Notes: generated by a model from the letters alone, not told the origin. A DNA stretch of 64,000 nucleotides from Deltaproteobacteria bacterium (GCA_016196825.1 JACPWY010000001.1:1-64000), one strand, 5' to 3'. Counted from the first letter of the stretch, positions 40,941-50,288 are shown. Numbers and translations: made by a program.

Positions 40941-42110
40941 ATGTTTTCGATTTTTTTCAGACCCTGCGGGTTTCTAGCTCTTTCGCTCACGGTCCTTCTG
41001 ACGGGCTGTATCAAAAAGAACGCCGGCGACCAGACTGAAGCGGCGAACCGCACCGAACTTCTCTTCGGTGAGTATGGGTCGATGACCGGTCCAGAGAGCA
41101 CATTCGGCATCTCCACTCACAAAGGCATCATTATGGCGGTGGAGGAGGCCAACAGCACTGGCGGAGTCAAAGGTAAAAAGATTCGGGTCATCTCCTACGA
41201 CGACCAGGGCCGGCCCGATGAGGCGGTCACAACGGTCACAAAATTGATTACGCAGGATAGGGTTTCTTTGATTCTGGGAGAGGTGGCCAGCTCGCGCTCG
41301 ATTGCGGCCGGAGCCATCGCCCAGCAATACAAGATCCCGATGATTAGCCCCTCGAGCACCAACCCCAAGGTGACTGAGATTGGCGAATACATCTTCCGCG
41401 TCTGCTTCATCGACCCGTTCCAGGGATCGGTGATGGCAAAGTTCGCCATGGAAAGCTTGAAATATAAAACAGCCGCCATCCTCAGGGATGTGAAGGCCGA
41501 CTACAGTGTCGGTCTGGCGAATTTCTTCGCAAGCGATTTCACCAAGCGTGGCGGAACGGTCGTGGCTGATCTCTCCTATTCGAACGGAGATGTCGACTTC
41601 AAGGCCCAGCTCACCGCGATCAAGGGCAAGAAGCCAGAGGTCCTTTTCATCCCCGGGTACTACACCGAGGTGGGTCTCATCGCAAAACAGGCTAAGGAGA
41701 TGAACTATAAGGGTGTTCTTTTGGGTGGCGACGGCTGGGACAGCGAAAAACTTACCGAGATTGGTGGCGATGCAATCGTCGGCGGCTACTTTTCCAACCA
41801 CTATTCCCACGAAGACAAGAACCCCGTCGTTCAAAATTTCGTCACTCGCTACAAGAGTAAATTCGGCGAGGTTCCGAACGGTCTCGCAGCCATGGGCTAT
41901 GACGCCGCCATTGTGGCGATCGACGCGGCCAAACGCTCGGCCGATCTGTCCTCGAAAGGGCTGCGCGACGCGATCGCGAACACCAAAAACTTTCAAGGGG
42001 TGACGGGAATCATTACGATCAATGACGAGCGAAATGCTATCAAGCCGGCTGTTGTTCTGAAAGTCGCCGGCAACAATCTTTATCAGTATGTGACGACGAT
42101 CAATCCGTAA
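40941..42110 (+). CDS. livK: Branched-chain amino-acid type ABC transporter binding lipoprotein
   Basis: A 389-residue periplasmic binding protein anchored by lipidation (lipobox LLTGC about residue 22). It has the type I two-lobe fold of the Liv/HAA family: GPESTFGISTHKGIIMAVEE, the ligand block SSRSIAAGAIAQQYKIPMIS and a hinge with GYDAAIVAIDA. Substrate is probably leucine, isoleucine, valine or related amino acids, but urea and amide transporters share this design. First of five genes livK-H-M-G-F. Confidence 0.92.
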   Translation: MFSIFFRPCGFLALSLTVLLTGCIKKNAGDQTEAANRTELLFGEYGSMTGPESTFGISTHKGIIMAVEEANSTGGVKGKKIRVISYDDQGRPDEAVTTVTKLITQDRVSLILGEVASSRSIAAGAIAQQYKIPMISPSSTNPKVTEIGEYIFRVCFIDPFQGSVMAKFAMESLKYKTAAILRDVKADYSVGLANFFASDFTKRGGTVVADLSYSNGDVDFKAQLTAIKGKKPEVLFIPGYYTEVGLIAKQAKEMNYKGVLLGGDGWDSEKLTEIGGDAIVGGYFSNHYSHEDKNPVVQNFVTRYKSKFGEVPNGLAAMGYDAAIVAIDAAKRSADLSSKGLRDAIANTKNFQGVTGIITINDERNAIKPAVVLKVAGNNLYQYVTTINP

Positions 42111-42124
42111 TCGACCAGAGGTTT

Positions 42125-43030
42125 TTGACTCTGCATGCCTTTATCCAAAATCTCATCAACGGCTTGGCCGCTGGCAGCGTATATGCGTTGGTGGCGCTGG
42201 GCTACACGATGGTCTACGGCGTCCTGCAATTCATCAACTTCGCCCACAGCGACATCTTCATGCTTGGGGCTTTCGGTGGTCTCTATCTCGCCAGCTGGCT
42301 GGCCGGAGTTCACCCGCAACCGCTCCAGCTGGCCCTGATCATGATCGGAACGATGGCGTTCTGTGTGATTGTGGCGCTCACGGTGGAGCGTATCGCCTAT
42401 CGCCCCCTCCGAAATGCACCGCGACTCAATGTTTTGATCACGGCCATTGGTGTCTCACTCTTCCTGGAAAACCTGAGCCAAGTAGTCTTTGGCGCCGACC
42501 CGCAACTCTTTCCGAGCATCATCAAGACCGTCCCCCTTCTTGAAGGCGATGACATCATCCTCAACAATATTCAGGTTCTGGTCGTTGGGGTCTCTCTTTT
42601 CCTCATGCTCATCCTTCATTGGATCGTCCATCACACCAAACTGGGAACCGCGATGCGGGCGGTGAGTTTCGACATCCAGATTGCAAGCCTCATGGGGATT
42701 CCAACCGATCTCGTGATCGCATTCACGTTCGTGATCGGTTCGTCACTGGCTGGAAGTGCCGCAATCCTTTACGGTCTGTCCTATCCGAAAATCGAACCGT
42801 TCCTCGGCGTCATGATTGGCCTCAAGGCCTTTGTCGCGGCCGTCTTTGGTGGAATTGGAAGCATCATGGGCGCTGCGGTCGGCGGCATCGTTCTCGGGTT
42901 AGCTGAGGTCTTCACGGTTTACTACATCAGCTCTTCGTTCCGAGACGCCATCGCCTTTGCGATTCTCATCGTGATCCTTCTGGTTCGGCCGCAGGGTCTG
43001 TTGGGTTCCGTTCGGAAGGTGAAGGTGTGA
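42125..43030 (+). CDS. livH: ABC transporter permease LivH
   Basis: A 301-residue inner-membrane permease with about eight hydrophobic helices; LINGLAAGSVYALVALGYTM and IMGAAVGGIVLGLAEVF are family blocks. TTG 42125 is the likely start, preceded by AGAGG; no better start is available. The stop overlaps livM as GTGA. Confidence 0.94.
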   Translation: MTLHAFIQNLINGLAAGSVYALVALGYTMVYGVLQFINFAHSDIFMLGAFGGLYLASWLAGVHPQPLQLALIMIGTMAFCVIVALTVERIAYRPLRNAPRLNVLITAIGVSLFLENLSQVVFGADPQLFPSIIKTVPLLEGDDIILNNIQVLVVGVSLFLMLILHWIVHHTKLGTAMRAVSFDIQIASLMGIPTDLVIAFTFVIGSSLAGSAAILYGLSYPKIEPFLGVMIGLKAFVAAVFGGIGSIMGAAVGGIVLGLAEVFTVYYISSSFRDAIAFAILIVILLVRPQGLLGSVRKVKV

Positions 43031-43986
43031 ACAAACGCTTCTTCCTCATTGCCATTCCGGTCGTCGCGGCCCTTTACGGCCTCGATTATTTTCTGAATGA
43101 GTACATCAATGAGTATGTCGTCCGGGTCATCATGAACTGCGGCATCGCGTGCATCCTCTCCATGAGTCTGAACCTCGTGAACGGATGCGCCGGCCAGTTC
43201 TCACTCGGCCACGCCGGTTTCATGGCGGTTGGGGCTTATGTGGCCGCGACACTCACCACAGTTTTTCCAGCGGGCCCGTCTTTTCAAAGCCACCTTGGAG
43301 TGGGCATGGCCATTCTCAGTGGTGGTATCGCTGCCGGTCTAGCGGGTTACCTCGTCGGACTGCCCTCGCTCAGGCTCCGGGGCGACTATCTCGCGATCGT
43401 CACGCTCGGTTTTGGCGAGATCATTCGCATCGTCATTTTGAACATTGAAGCAGTCGGTGGCCCCCGGGGGCTCCCCGGGATTCCCCGACTCTCCTCGTTT
43501 TTCTGGATTTACGTCTGGGCCGCGATCACCGGGCTCGTGCTCTTTCGAATCATCCGCTCAAGTGTTGGCCGTGCCCTGCTTTCTCTCAGAGAAGACGAGA
43601 TTGCGGCTGAATCGATGGGGATCAACACCGCCAAATACAAGGTCCAGGCCTTTGTCATCAGCTCCTTCTTCGCCGGTATCGCTGGGGGCCTCTTCGCCCA
43701 CTACCAAGGATTTGTCGACCCAAGCTCCTTCAGTTTCAACCGGAGCGTTGAGGTCGTCATTATGGTCGTAATGGGCGGCATGGGCAGCATTTCAGGCTCG
43801 GTCATTGGCGCCATTATTGTGACCGTGTTGCCCGAGTTCTTGCGGTTCCTCGATAAATTCCGAATGGTGGTTTTCCCGTTGATCCTCATCATTCTGATGC
43901 TTTTGCGACCTATGGGACTATTGGGCCACAAAGAGATCTGGCAGCTCTTTCGGTTCAAGCGCTCGTTGAAAAAGGCGGTTGCGTGA
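43027..43986 (+). CDS. livM: ABC transporter permease LivM
   Basis: A 319-residue permease partner of LivH, with about eight to nine membrane helices and the family blocks LVNGCAGQFSLGHAGFMAVG and SLREDEIAAESMGINT. Starts at GTG overlapping the livH stop; its own stop overlaps livG as GTGA. Confidence 0.94.
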   Translation: MNKRFFLIAIPVVAALYGLDYFLNEYINEYVVRVIMNCGIACILSMSLNLVNGCAGQFSLGHAGFMAVGAYVAATLTTVFPAGPSFQSHLGVGMAILSGGIAAGLAGYLVGLPSLRLRGDYLAIVTLGFGEIIRIVILNIEAVGGPRGLPGIPRLSSFFWIYVWAAITGLVLFRIIRSSVGRALLSLREDEIAAESMGINTAKYKVQAFVISSFFAGIAGGLFAHYQGFVDPSSFSFNRSVEVVIMVVMGGMGSISGSVIGAIIVTVLPEFLRFLDKFRMVVFPLILIILMLLRPMGLLGHKEIWQLFRFKRSLKKAVA

Positions 43987-44762
43987 GCACGGAGGCTGCC
44001 AAGCGCCTTCTTTGGCTCGACGATGTCTCCATCCTTTTTGGTGGCCTGAAGGCCGTGAGCCATTTCAACTTTCATCTGAAGCCCCGTGAGCTGTGTGGTC
44101 TCATCGGCCCCAATGGCGCCGGAAAGACAACTATCTTCAACCTCATCACGGGTGTCTACAAACCGACGTCCGGGGCGATTACTCTAAGCGGCGAAGGCAT
44201 CACCCAGCATCCGCCATTCGAGATTGTGAAAAGAGGTATTGCGCGGACCTTTCAGAATATTCGTCTCTTTGGGGAACTCAGCGTTCTGGACAACGTTTTG
44301 ATCTCCTACCACATGAAGATCGGCTACAATTACCCCGATCTCCTCTTACGAACAAAGCGCTTCGTGACCGTTGAAGCCGACCGGGTAAAAAAAGCGCTGT
44401 CGTTACTTGCCATCTTTGGTCTGGATGCACGGGCCGATCTAGTGGCCTCCAGCCTTCCGTACGGCGATCAACGCCGGTTGGAAATTGCGCGCGCCCTGGC
44501 GACCGAGCCAAAGGCCCTTCTTCTTGATGAACCGGCCGCGGGCCTCAATTCGCGTGAAAAGGTCGACCTCATGGAGACCATCTCCATGATTCGAAAACGC
44601 TTTGATCTGTCGATCCTGCTCATTGAGCACGATATGAAGCTCGTCATGGGAATCTGTGAGCGCATTGTCGTTTTGGATCACGGAGAGGTGATCGCCGAGG
44701 GGTCTCCGAGAGAAATTCAGGATAACCCTAAGGTCATCGAAGCCTACCTGGGGGTCGACTGA
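43983..44762 (+). CDS. livG: ABC transporter ATPase LivG
   Basis: A 259-residue ATPase: Walker A GPNGAGKTT (about 38-46), a signature-region variant SSLPYGDQRRLEIARAL instead of LSGGQ, Walker B LLLDEPAAG and the switch His in LIEHDMKLV. The variant signature is normal for LivG. GTG start at 43983. Confidence 0.95.
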   Translation: MSTEAAKRLLWLDDVSILFGGLKAVSHFNFHLKPRELCGLIGPNGAGKTTIFNLITGVYKPTSGAITLSGEGITQHPPFEIVKRGIARTFQNIRLFGELSVLDNVLISYHMKIGYNYPDLLLRTKRFVTVEADRVKKALSLLAIFGLDARADLVASSLPYGDQRRLEIARALATEPKALLLDEPAAGLNSREKVDLMETISMIRKRFDLSILLIEHDMKLVMGICERIVVLDHGEVIAEGSPREIQDNPKVIEAYLGVD

Positions 44763-45460
44763 TGCTTGAGATCAAAAATCTCAATGTGAACTACGGCGCC
44801 ATCCGCGCCATCCGTAATGTTTCGCTCCGGGTGGAAAAGGGAGAGATCGTCTCTCTCATCGGCTGCAATGGAGCCGGCAAGACCACGATCTTGAGAGCCA
44901 TCTCCGGACTCCACCGCCCCGAATCCGGTTCGGTGACGCTCGATGGAATCGAACTAACCCAATTGAAAGCGCACAACATTGTCCGCAAAGGAATCAGCCA
45001 GGCCCCTGAGCGGCGCGGGATCTTTCCCAATCTCACCGTTTTCGAAAACCTCCTCATGGGTGGTTTTACCCGTCGCCTTTCCCCGGCTGACTACGATAAG
45101 GTTTACGGTCTGTTCCCCCGGCTCGGCGAGCGGCGCCAGCAGGTGGCGGGAACTCTCTCGGGTGGCGAACAACAAATGCTCGCCATCAGCCGCGCTCTGC
45201 TCGCACAGCCCAAGGTCATCCTCCTCGATGAGCCATCCCTGGGCCTCGCCCCCCAGATCACAAAGACCATCTTTGAAACGATTCAGCGGATTAACAAGGA
45301 AGGGACAACCGTCCTCCTAGTCGAGCAAAATGCCCACGCCGCTCTGAAAATTGCCAATCGCGGGTACGTAATCGAGGTTGGTGAAATCATTCTGTCCGAT
45401 GCCGCGGACAAGCTTCTCCACAACGACGATGTCCGCAAAGCCTATCTGGGAGAGATTTAA
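44762..45460 (+). CDS. livF: ABC transporter ATPase LivF
   Basis: A 232-residue ATPase: Walker A GCNGAGKTT (about 34-42), signature LSGGEQQMLAISRAL, Walker B ILLDEPSLG, and LVEQNAHAAL of the LivF subclass. TGATG overlap with livG. Last gene of the operon, convergent with the AMMECR1 gene. Confidence 0.95.
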   Translation: MLEIKNLNVNYGAIRAIRNVSLRVEKGEIVSLIGCNGAGKTTILRAISGLHRPESGSVTLDGIELTQLKAHNIVRKGISQAPERRGIFPNLTVFENLLMGGFTRRLSPADYDKVYGLFPRLGERRQQVAGTLSGGEQQMLAISRALLAQPKVILLDEPSLGLAPQITKTIFETIQRINKEGTTVLLVEQNAHAALKIANRGYVIEVGEIILSDAADKLLHNDDVRKAYLGEI

Positions 45461-45473
45461 TCGAGCGGAGGGA

Positions 45474-46013
45474 TCAATCCCCTAGCTCTTCGAAGCTCTC
45501 TTCTTCAAAGTAAGACCACTGGTAGTCGCGAAAGCGCTTAGGATCCAGGTGGGCCTTCACACACGTGTGTTCGATGAACTGGTCACGGCTCCAGCCAAAC
45601 TCGACGGCAACCTTGGCGAGCAACACTCCTCTGCGCGAGTCCGATTTCACGTGCAATCCATGGCGTCCCACCTCGATCGCTTCGAATGACGGCAGGGGCT
45701 TGAGCGGCCCAAGTGCTGAAATGCCGATAGACAGATTCTCCAGCTCACCCCGCTGCAACGGTTTGAATCGCGGATCCTCGAAGGCTGCCCGCTTTGCGTA
45801 CTGACGGACATTGCTCACGAGGGGTTCGTCGGACTCCATCGTCCCTATGCAGCCCCTCAGCCGATCGTTTCTGGCCATCAGGGTGACGAAACAGGGCCCC
45901 GAGAGATCTTTCAGGTCGGAGGACACCGGTTGGTTCGGCGACCCGCCGAATTCCTCGGCAATCGATGTGCGGGCTAGGGCCAAAAGGCCCCTCTTTTGGG
46001 ACTCACTGAGCAT
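45474..46013 (-). CDS. AMMECR1-domain protein
   Basis: A 179-residue protein with the AMMECR1 fold: the invariant RGCIG motif (LRGCIGTMES, about 51-60) and the blocks AFEDPRF and GVLLAKVAVEFGWSRDQF. The biochemical function of the family is not established; links to radical-SAM and Memo-type proteins are known elsewhere. The ATG at 46011-46013 overlaps the end of the upstream gene by 11 bases, implying coupling. Confidence 0.9.
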   Translation of the reverse strand: MLSESQKRGLLALARTSIAEEFGGSPNQPVSSDLKDLSGPCFVTLMARNDRLRGCIGTMESDEPLVSNVRQYAKRAAFEDPRFKPLQRGELENLSIGISALGPLKPLPSFEAIEVGRHGLHVKSDSRRGVLLAKVAVEFGWSRDQFIEHTCVKAHLDPKRFRDYQWSYFEEESFEELGD

Positions 46014-46467
46014 TCGGCTTCGGTAAGGAGTGAATGAGGATCTTTTCCCCTTCGCGGAAAAGCACGATGATCTTTCCGGCCAGACGAACCTCTTCAACAC
46101 ACCCCAATCCAAACTTGGGATGGTTGAGACAATCCCCCTTTGCAAAGAGGTGGGTCGGAACGTAGGGAATGGGCTCGCCGCTTTTTCGTTCGTCGAGGCG
46201 CTTTTGCCAGAGCTCCGAAGCCAATATTACAGTCTTGGGAACCCTCGGAGACGACGGCGACCGCTTTCTTGACGGGCCAGGAGCTCCCCCGCCCTTTCGG
46301 TAGGCATGCTCCGATCGGCAGGTCTTGCACATCACCCTTTTGGGCTTTGTATCCACCATGGCCATCACAACATGGGCCAGTTCCATCTTACACTTGCCGC
46401 AGTAGGTGAGAATGTCGCCACCTACGCGCGGCCGATCGTAGAGGGTTTTCATCAATGTCATGCTCAT
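46003..46467 (-). CDS. Zinc-ribbon protein with CarD/CdnL-like C-terminal domain
   Basis: A 154-residue protein: an N-terminal zinc ribbon (CGKC and CKTC, about 23-26 and 47-50), a basic Ser/Pro/Arg linker (GPSRKRSPSSPRVPK) and a C-terminal beta-rich domain with GDCLNHPKFGLGCVEEV, reminiscent of the CarD/UvrD-C-type RNA-polymerase-interacting domain. ATG 46465-46467 follows GAGG. A role in transcription or DNA binding is plausible but not demonstrated. Confidence 0.65.
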   Translation of the reverse strand: MSMTLMKTLYDRPRVGGDILTYCGKCKMELAHVVMAMVDTKPKRVMCKTCRSEHAYRKGGGAPGPSRKRSPSSPRVPKTVILASELWQKRLDERKSGEPIPYVPTHLFAKGDCLNHPKFGLGCVEEVRLAGKIIVLFREGEKILIHSLPKPNAQ

Positions 46468-47081
46468 CCAATTACCTCGACGGCAACCAAGAGACAACCC
46501 CGATTGCTCTGACCCGGCTTCTGGCATTAAAATGGGGAGTGCCACTCGATGAAAAACCCTCAACCCTGCGCTCGATGGTGGTTGCCATCGTTCTCGCCAC
46601 CGGTATTGTCCTAACCCTGGGGCCGCTCCGCCAGCGATTCAATTCCTCCCTCCAAATCGGGTCTGATGCCCCACCGCTCACCTGGAAAGATCGCGCGGGG
46701 CACTCGGTTTCTCTGGCGAACCTCAAGGGCAAGGTCGTTCTGTTGCACTTTTGGGCGAACTGGTGCGTCCCCTGTCTCGCCGAAATGCCTTCGCTGGCCG
46801 AACTCGATGCCCGCATCGCCAACGCCGATTTCTCTATCTGGGCCTTCCACGTCGATCGCGTTCGGGCCGACAATTTGAAGAATCTTCCACTTGAAACCTA
46901 TCCCAAAAACATCATCGTCGATTTTGACCGAAGCCAACTCAGCGCGTTAGATGTCTCAGCGATTCCCGTCTCCTACCTCGTCGACAGAGAGGGCAAAATC
47001 CGACGAGTGTTTCGAGGAGCTCAGAACTGGCGATCCGAGGGTCTAGTCCAACTCATTAGGAGTTTAGGAAAAGATTCTTAG
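46455..47081 (+). CDS. TlpA/ResA-type membrane-anchored thioredoxin
   Basis: A 208-residue protein with one N-terminal helix (MVVAIVLATGIVLTLGPL, about 41-58) and a periplasmic thioredoxin fold: LKGKVVLLHFWANWCVPC with the redox WCVPC motif (about 104-108) and the cis-Pro in AIPVSYLVD. Typical of thiol-disulfide exchange in cytochrome or cell-envelope protein maturation. The start is uncertain; ATG 46455 overlaps the divergent gene by 13 bases and has no clear site, and GTG or ATG starts nearer the helix are possible. Confidence 0.85.
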   Translation: MSCSSNYLDGNQETTPIALTRLLALKWGVPLDEKPSTLRSMVVAIVLATGIVLTLGPLRQRFNSSLQIGSDAPPLTWKDRAGHSVSLANLKGKVVLLHFWANWCVPCLAEMPSLAELDARIANADFSIWAFHVDRVRADNLKNLPLETYPKNIIVDFDRSQLSALDVSAIPVSYLVDREGKIRRVFRGAQNWRSEGLVQLIRSLGKDS

Positions 47082-47104
47082 GGTACATCTTAAAAAGATG
47101 TGCT

Positions 47105-47157
47105 CTAGTGCTCCTCCCGCAGAAACCCGAGCGGTCTTTACGCGGGAGGAGCACTAG
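47105..47157. repeat. Perfect 16-bp-stem hairpin after the thioredoxin gene
   Basis: CTAGTGCTCCTCCCGC pairs perfectly with its complement across a 21-base loop. A smaller hairpin (ACATCTT/AAGATGT) lies just before it at 47084-47100. No T-run follows, so neither looks like an intrinsic terminator in the usual sense. Confidence 0.7.
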
Positions 47158-47205
47158 CCACCACGCGTTGACTGCTTTGCTCCGTTTTGTTTTTATTGTC
47201 TAGTC

Positions 47206-47850
47206 ATGGCGCTCTCCGAAATCGCTTCATTCAAATTGCGCATTCTTGTCGTCTATTTTCTGATCTACGGCGTTTTCTACATACTCCCCAATTTCCGCCC
47301 CATGTCTCAGCCTGACATGATGCCTATGTTTCCGATCGATCAGGGCATCCCATTTCTCCCTTGGACCTTTCTGATCTACACGTCTGACTATTTTCTTCTC
47401 CTCCTTGTGATTCTCCTCCACCCAACCATCGAAACTTTTCGAAGTTTCATGCGGCAGAGTATTTTGGTCCTGGTGATTTGCGGGACCTTCTTCCTTCTCT
47501 GTCCCACAACCTACCCTCGCCCCGACTACCCGCCGGTTTCGAATCCACTCATCGCTCTGGTGATGTGGGTGGTTCGCTCAGCGGACACACCCAACAATTG
47601 TTTTCCCAGCATGCATGTGGCGCTCACCGGGATCGCAACCCTGTCTCTGCGAACGATTCAGCCGCGCCTGTTCCCCGTTTTCGCCCTTTGGTCGACCCTC
47701 ATTTTTCTTTCCACACTCACCACAAAACAGCACTACCTGGTGGATGTGGTGGGAGGAATCAATGTGATCGCCTTCGTGGCTATTTTTCATTGGCTCGTCC
47801 TGAGACACCTCGACGCAATCTGGGCAGAACGGCAAGCAGCGCTTCATTGA
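47206..47850 (+). CDS. PAP2-superfamily membrane phosphatase/transferase
   Basis: A 214-residue membrane protein with about five hydrophobic helices and the PAP2 catalytic motifs: CFPSMHVALT (PSxH, about 130-139) and TKQHYLVDVVGG (His/Asp motif, about 169-180). Such enzymes act on lipid phosphates. The ATG at 47206 is close to a -35-like TTGACT (47168-47173), so the leader would be short. Substrate unknown. Confidence 0.82.
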   Translation: MALSEIASFKLRILVVYFLIYGVFYILPNFRPMSQPDMMPMFPIDQGIPFLPWTFLIYTSDYFLLLLVILLHPTIETFRSFMRQSILVLVICGTFFLLCPTTYPRPDYPPVSNPLIALVMWVVRSADTPNNCFPSMHVALTGIATLSLRTIQPRLFPVFALWSTLIFLSTLTTKQHYLVDVVGGINVIAFVAIFHWLVLRHLDAIWAERQAALH

Positions 47851-47883
47851 GTCTTCCTCGGCTCTGTGCTACCAGTGGGCCAG

Positions 47884-48723
47884 ATGAATTCCACCGACCC
47901 ATCCGTAAAAAACCTTTTGGATCAAGAGTTTAGAGTCGATTCAGCTACTCACGACGAGACCACTTTGGCTATCATTCCGGCAGGCGCGAGAGCGCGGGGG
48001 ACGGTCATCGCCAAACAGGACGGGGTTTTTTCTGGGCGCGAAATTGCGGAGGCAGTCGCTGCCGCGTTTGAAGGTCGAATCCATTTGAAGAGCGCGGCGG
48101 CAGATGGTGCTGTCTTTCATTCGGGAGACCAAATCGTGATGTTTGAAGGGGACCTCCGAGCGCTCCTCGGATCTGAGCGCACCCTTCTGAATTTTCTCAT
48201 GCACACCTGCGGGGTGGCCACGCTCACTCGGCGATTTGTCAACGCCGTCGCCCCCCACACAACCAAGATTCTGGCCACCCGCAAAACAACTCCGGGGCTG
48301 CGTTCTTTAGATCTGGCCGCGGTCGTCCACGGAGGAGGGGCGATCCACAGGCGCTCTCTTAGCGACGGAGTGCTCATCAAAGAAAACCACCTCTGGGCGA
48401 TTGATCCGGCCACCGCCATTCGCAAAGCCCGAGAGGGCTGTTCACCTCTGCATGGCGTGGAGATCGAGGTTCAGAATCTTGCGCTCCTGGATTCAGTCCT
48501 GGAAGCGAAGCCCGATATCATCATGCTGGATAACTTGGGCCCTGAACAGGTTCGCACGGCCATTCATCGAATCGCTGGCCATGCGCGCGTGGAGATCTCG
48601 GGGGGTATCAATCTTGAAACCATCAAGGACTACGCAGGGCTCGGAGCCGATTACATCAGTGTGGGTCGGATCACTCACTCCGCTCCCGCCTGCGACCTGA
48701 GTTTGGATCTATGTCACGAATGA
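47884..48723 (+). CDS. nadC: Nicotinate-nucleotide pyrophosphorylase (quinolinate PRTase)
   Basis: A 279-residue enzyme forming nicotinate mononucleotide from quinolinate and PRPP. Blocks: TLLNFLMHTCGVATLTRRFV, ILATRKTTPGLRSLDLAAV, GGAIHRRSLSDGVLIKENH and EISGGINLETI. ATG 47884 is used; GTG 47866 is an alternative. Three consecutive genes, nadC-nadB-nadA, make the full de novo NAD route from aspartate. Confidence 0.96.
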   Translation: MNSTDPSVKNLLDQEFRVDSATHDETTLAIIPAGARARGTVIAKQDGVFSGREIAEAVAAAFEGRIHLKSAAADGAVFHSGDQIVMFEGDLRALLGSERTLLNFLMHTCGVATLTRRFVNAVAPHTTKILATRKTTPGLRSLDLAAVVHGGGAIHRRSLSDGVLIKENHLWAIDPATAIRKAREGCSPLHGVEIEVQNLALLDSVLEAKPDIIMLDNLGPEQVRTAIHRIAGHARVEISGGINLETIKDYAGLGADYISVGRITHSAPACDLSLDLCHE

Positions 48724-50288
48724 CAGAAACCGACACGCTCATCATCGGGAGCGGCATCGCCGGCCTTTCCGCTGCCCTCGCCTGCGCCGATAATGGCATT
48801 TCGTCCACTATCATTTCCTGTGGCTCTGATGCGACTGTGTCTAACAGCTGGCAGGCCCAGGGCGGAATTATCTACAAGGGAGCCACGGGCGGCCCCGATG
48901 AATTGGTTGAAGACATTTTAAAGGCGGGTTGTGGAATCAATCATGTGCCGGCGGCTCGACAACTTGCCGAGCTTGGGCCCCGAGTGGTCGAAAGCATCCT
49001 GCTCAAGAGAGCCAGAATCGATTTTGATCGCACTCCGTCCGATTACCACCTCACGCGAGAGGGAGCACACAGCGAGGCCCGCATTCTGCATAAGGGCGAT
49101 CAATCCGGTGAAGCAATCTTGGCGGGCCTCGATACACTGGTGCGCCATTCGCCACTTGTGACGTTCACGCACGAAACTACTGCGGTGAATCTTCTCATGA
49201 CGTCGTACCACGACACCAATCGGTCGCGGCGCCACGAGCGGTCGCGCTGTTTTGGGGCCTTTGTGTTCGACCAGAAGGCGGGCGAGGTCTATCCGATCTT
49301 CGCAAAGAATACGATCCTGGCCACCGGGGGAATCGGCGAGCTGTACCTCTACCATACCAACAGCTCGCACGCGCGCGGCGACGGTCTGGCGCTCGGCCAA
49401 CGGGCTGGCTGTCGCCTAGCCAATCTCGAATATGTGCAATTCCACCCCACCACCTTTTTCCACCCCACGGCTCGACGTTTCTTGATTAGCGAAGCGTTGC
49501 GAGGTGAAGGAGCTATTCTGCTGAATCAGCGCGGTGAGAGATTCCTCTATCGGTACCTGCCAGGGTTTGATGTTCCCGAGCTCGCCCCGCGCGACAAGGT
49601 GGCCTGGGCCATTCATCAGGAGATTCTGCGGTCCGAGGCTCCGTGCGTTTACCTCGATATCAGCCACAAACCGGCCGAGTGGGCTCAGGAGCGCTTCCCT
49701 TTCGTTTATCGAAACTGCTTGGCTCATCACGTCGACATCACCCGCGAGCCAATTCCAGTCATCCCTTCCGCCCACTACCATTGCGGCGGAATCTGGACGG
49801 ACTTGAACGGGAGAACATCGCTCAACAATCTGTGGGCAGTCGGCGAAGTGGCCTGCACCGGACTCCACGGCGCTAATCGCCTCGCTAGCACATCGCTTCT
49901 CGAGGGGCTTGTCTGGGGAACCCAGGCTGGCGAGATGATCGCCGGAGCTGTCCAAAACGACCGTCACCTAATTCGTCCGGAGATCGAACCATGGCACGCC
50001 GAAAAATCCCAAGTCGATCCAGCCTTTCTGAAGCAGGATTGGTTTCTTCTCAAATCCACCATGTGGAACTACGCCGGGCTCATCAAAACAAACGCTCGAC
50101 TCGAGAGGGCGGAAGGCATTCTCTCCGAGCTCTATCGAGGTATCGACCAGTTTTATCAACGAGCAGCGCTGTCGGATGATCTGATTGGGCTTCGGCATGC
50201 GACGACGACAGCGTTGCTCATCCTTGAAGCGTGCAAGAAAAATCCTCGAAGCCTCGGATGTTATCTCCGAGAGGAGCGCGACCTTTGA
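48711..50288 (+). CDS. nadB: L-aspartate oxidase NadB
   Basis: A 525-residue flavoenzyme converting L-aspartate to iminoaspartate. FAD motif TLIIGSGIAGLSAALA (about 8-23), SWQAQGGI, the catalytic region RRFLISEALRGEGAIL and HYHCGGIWTDLNGRTSL. Its start lies 13 bases inside the end of nadC. The TGA overlaps the nadA TTG. Confidence 0.95.
   Translation: MSRMTETDTLIIGSGIAGLSAALACADNGISSTIISCGSDATVSNSWQAQGGIIYKGATGGPDELVEDILKAGCGINHVPAARQLAELGPRVVESILLKRARIDFDRTPSDYHLTREGAHSEARILHKGDQSGEAILAGLDTLVRHSPLVTFTHETTAVNLLMTSYHDTNRSRRHERSRCFGAFVFDQKAGEVYPIFAKNTILATGGIGELYLYHTNSSHARGDGLALGQRAGCRLANLEYVQFHPTTFFHPTARRFLISEALRGEGAILLNQRGERFLYRYLPGFDVPELAPRDKVAWAIHQEILRSEAPCVYLDISHKPAEWAQERFPFVYRNCLAHHVDITREPIPVIPSAHYHCGGIWTDLNGRTSLNNLWAVGEVACTGLHGANRLASTSLLEGLVWGTQAGEMIAGAVQNDRHLIRPEIEPWHAEKSQVDPAFLKQDWFLLKSTMWNYAGLIKTNARLERAEGILSELYRGIDQFYQRAALSDDLIGLRHATTTALLILEACKKNPRSLGCYLREERDL

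Noticed and set aside
47105-47157. Treating the 16-bp hairpin as a third copy of the A/B palindrome family
   Set aside because: It lacks the GGAGGACGA loop motifs and the terminal GGCC hairpin; only a short GGAGGAG word is in common.
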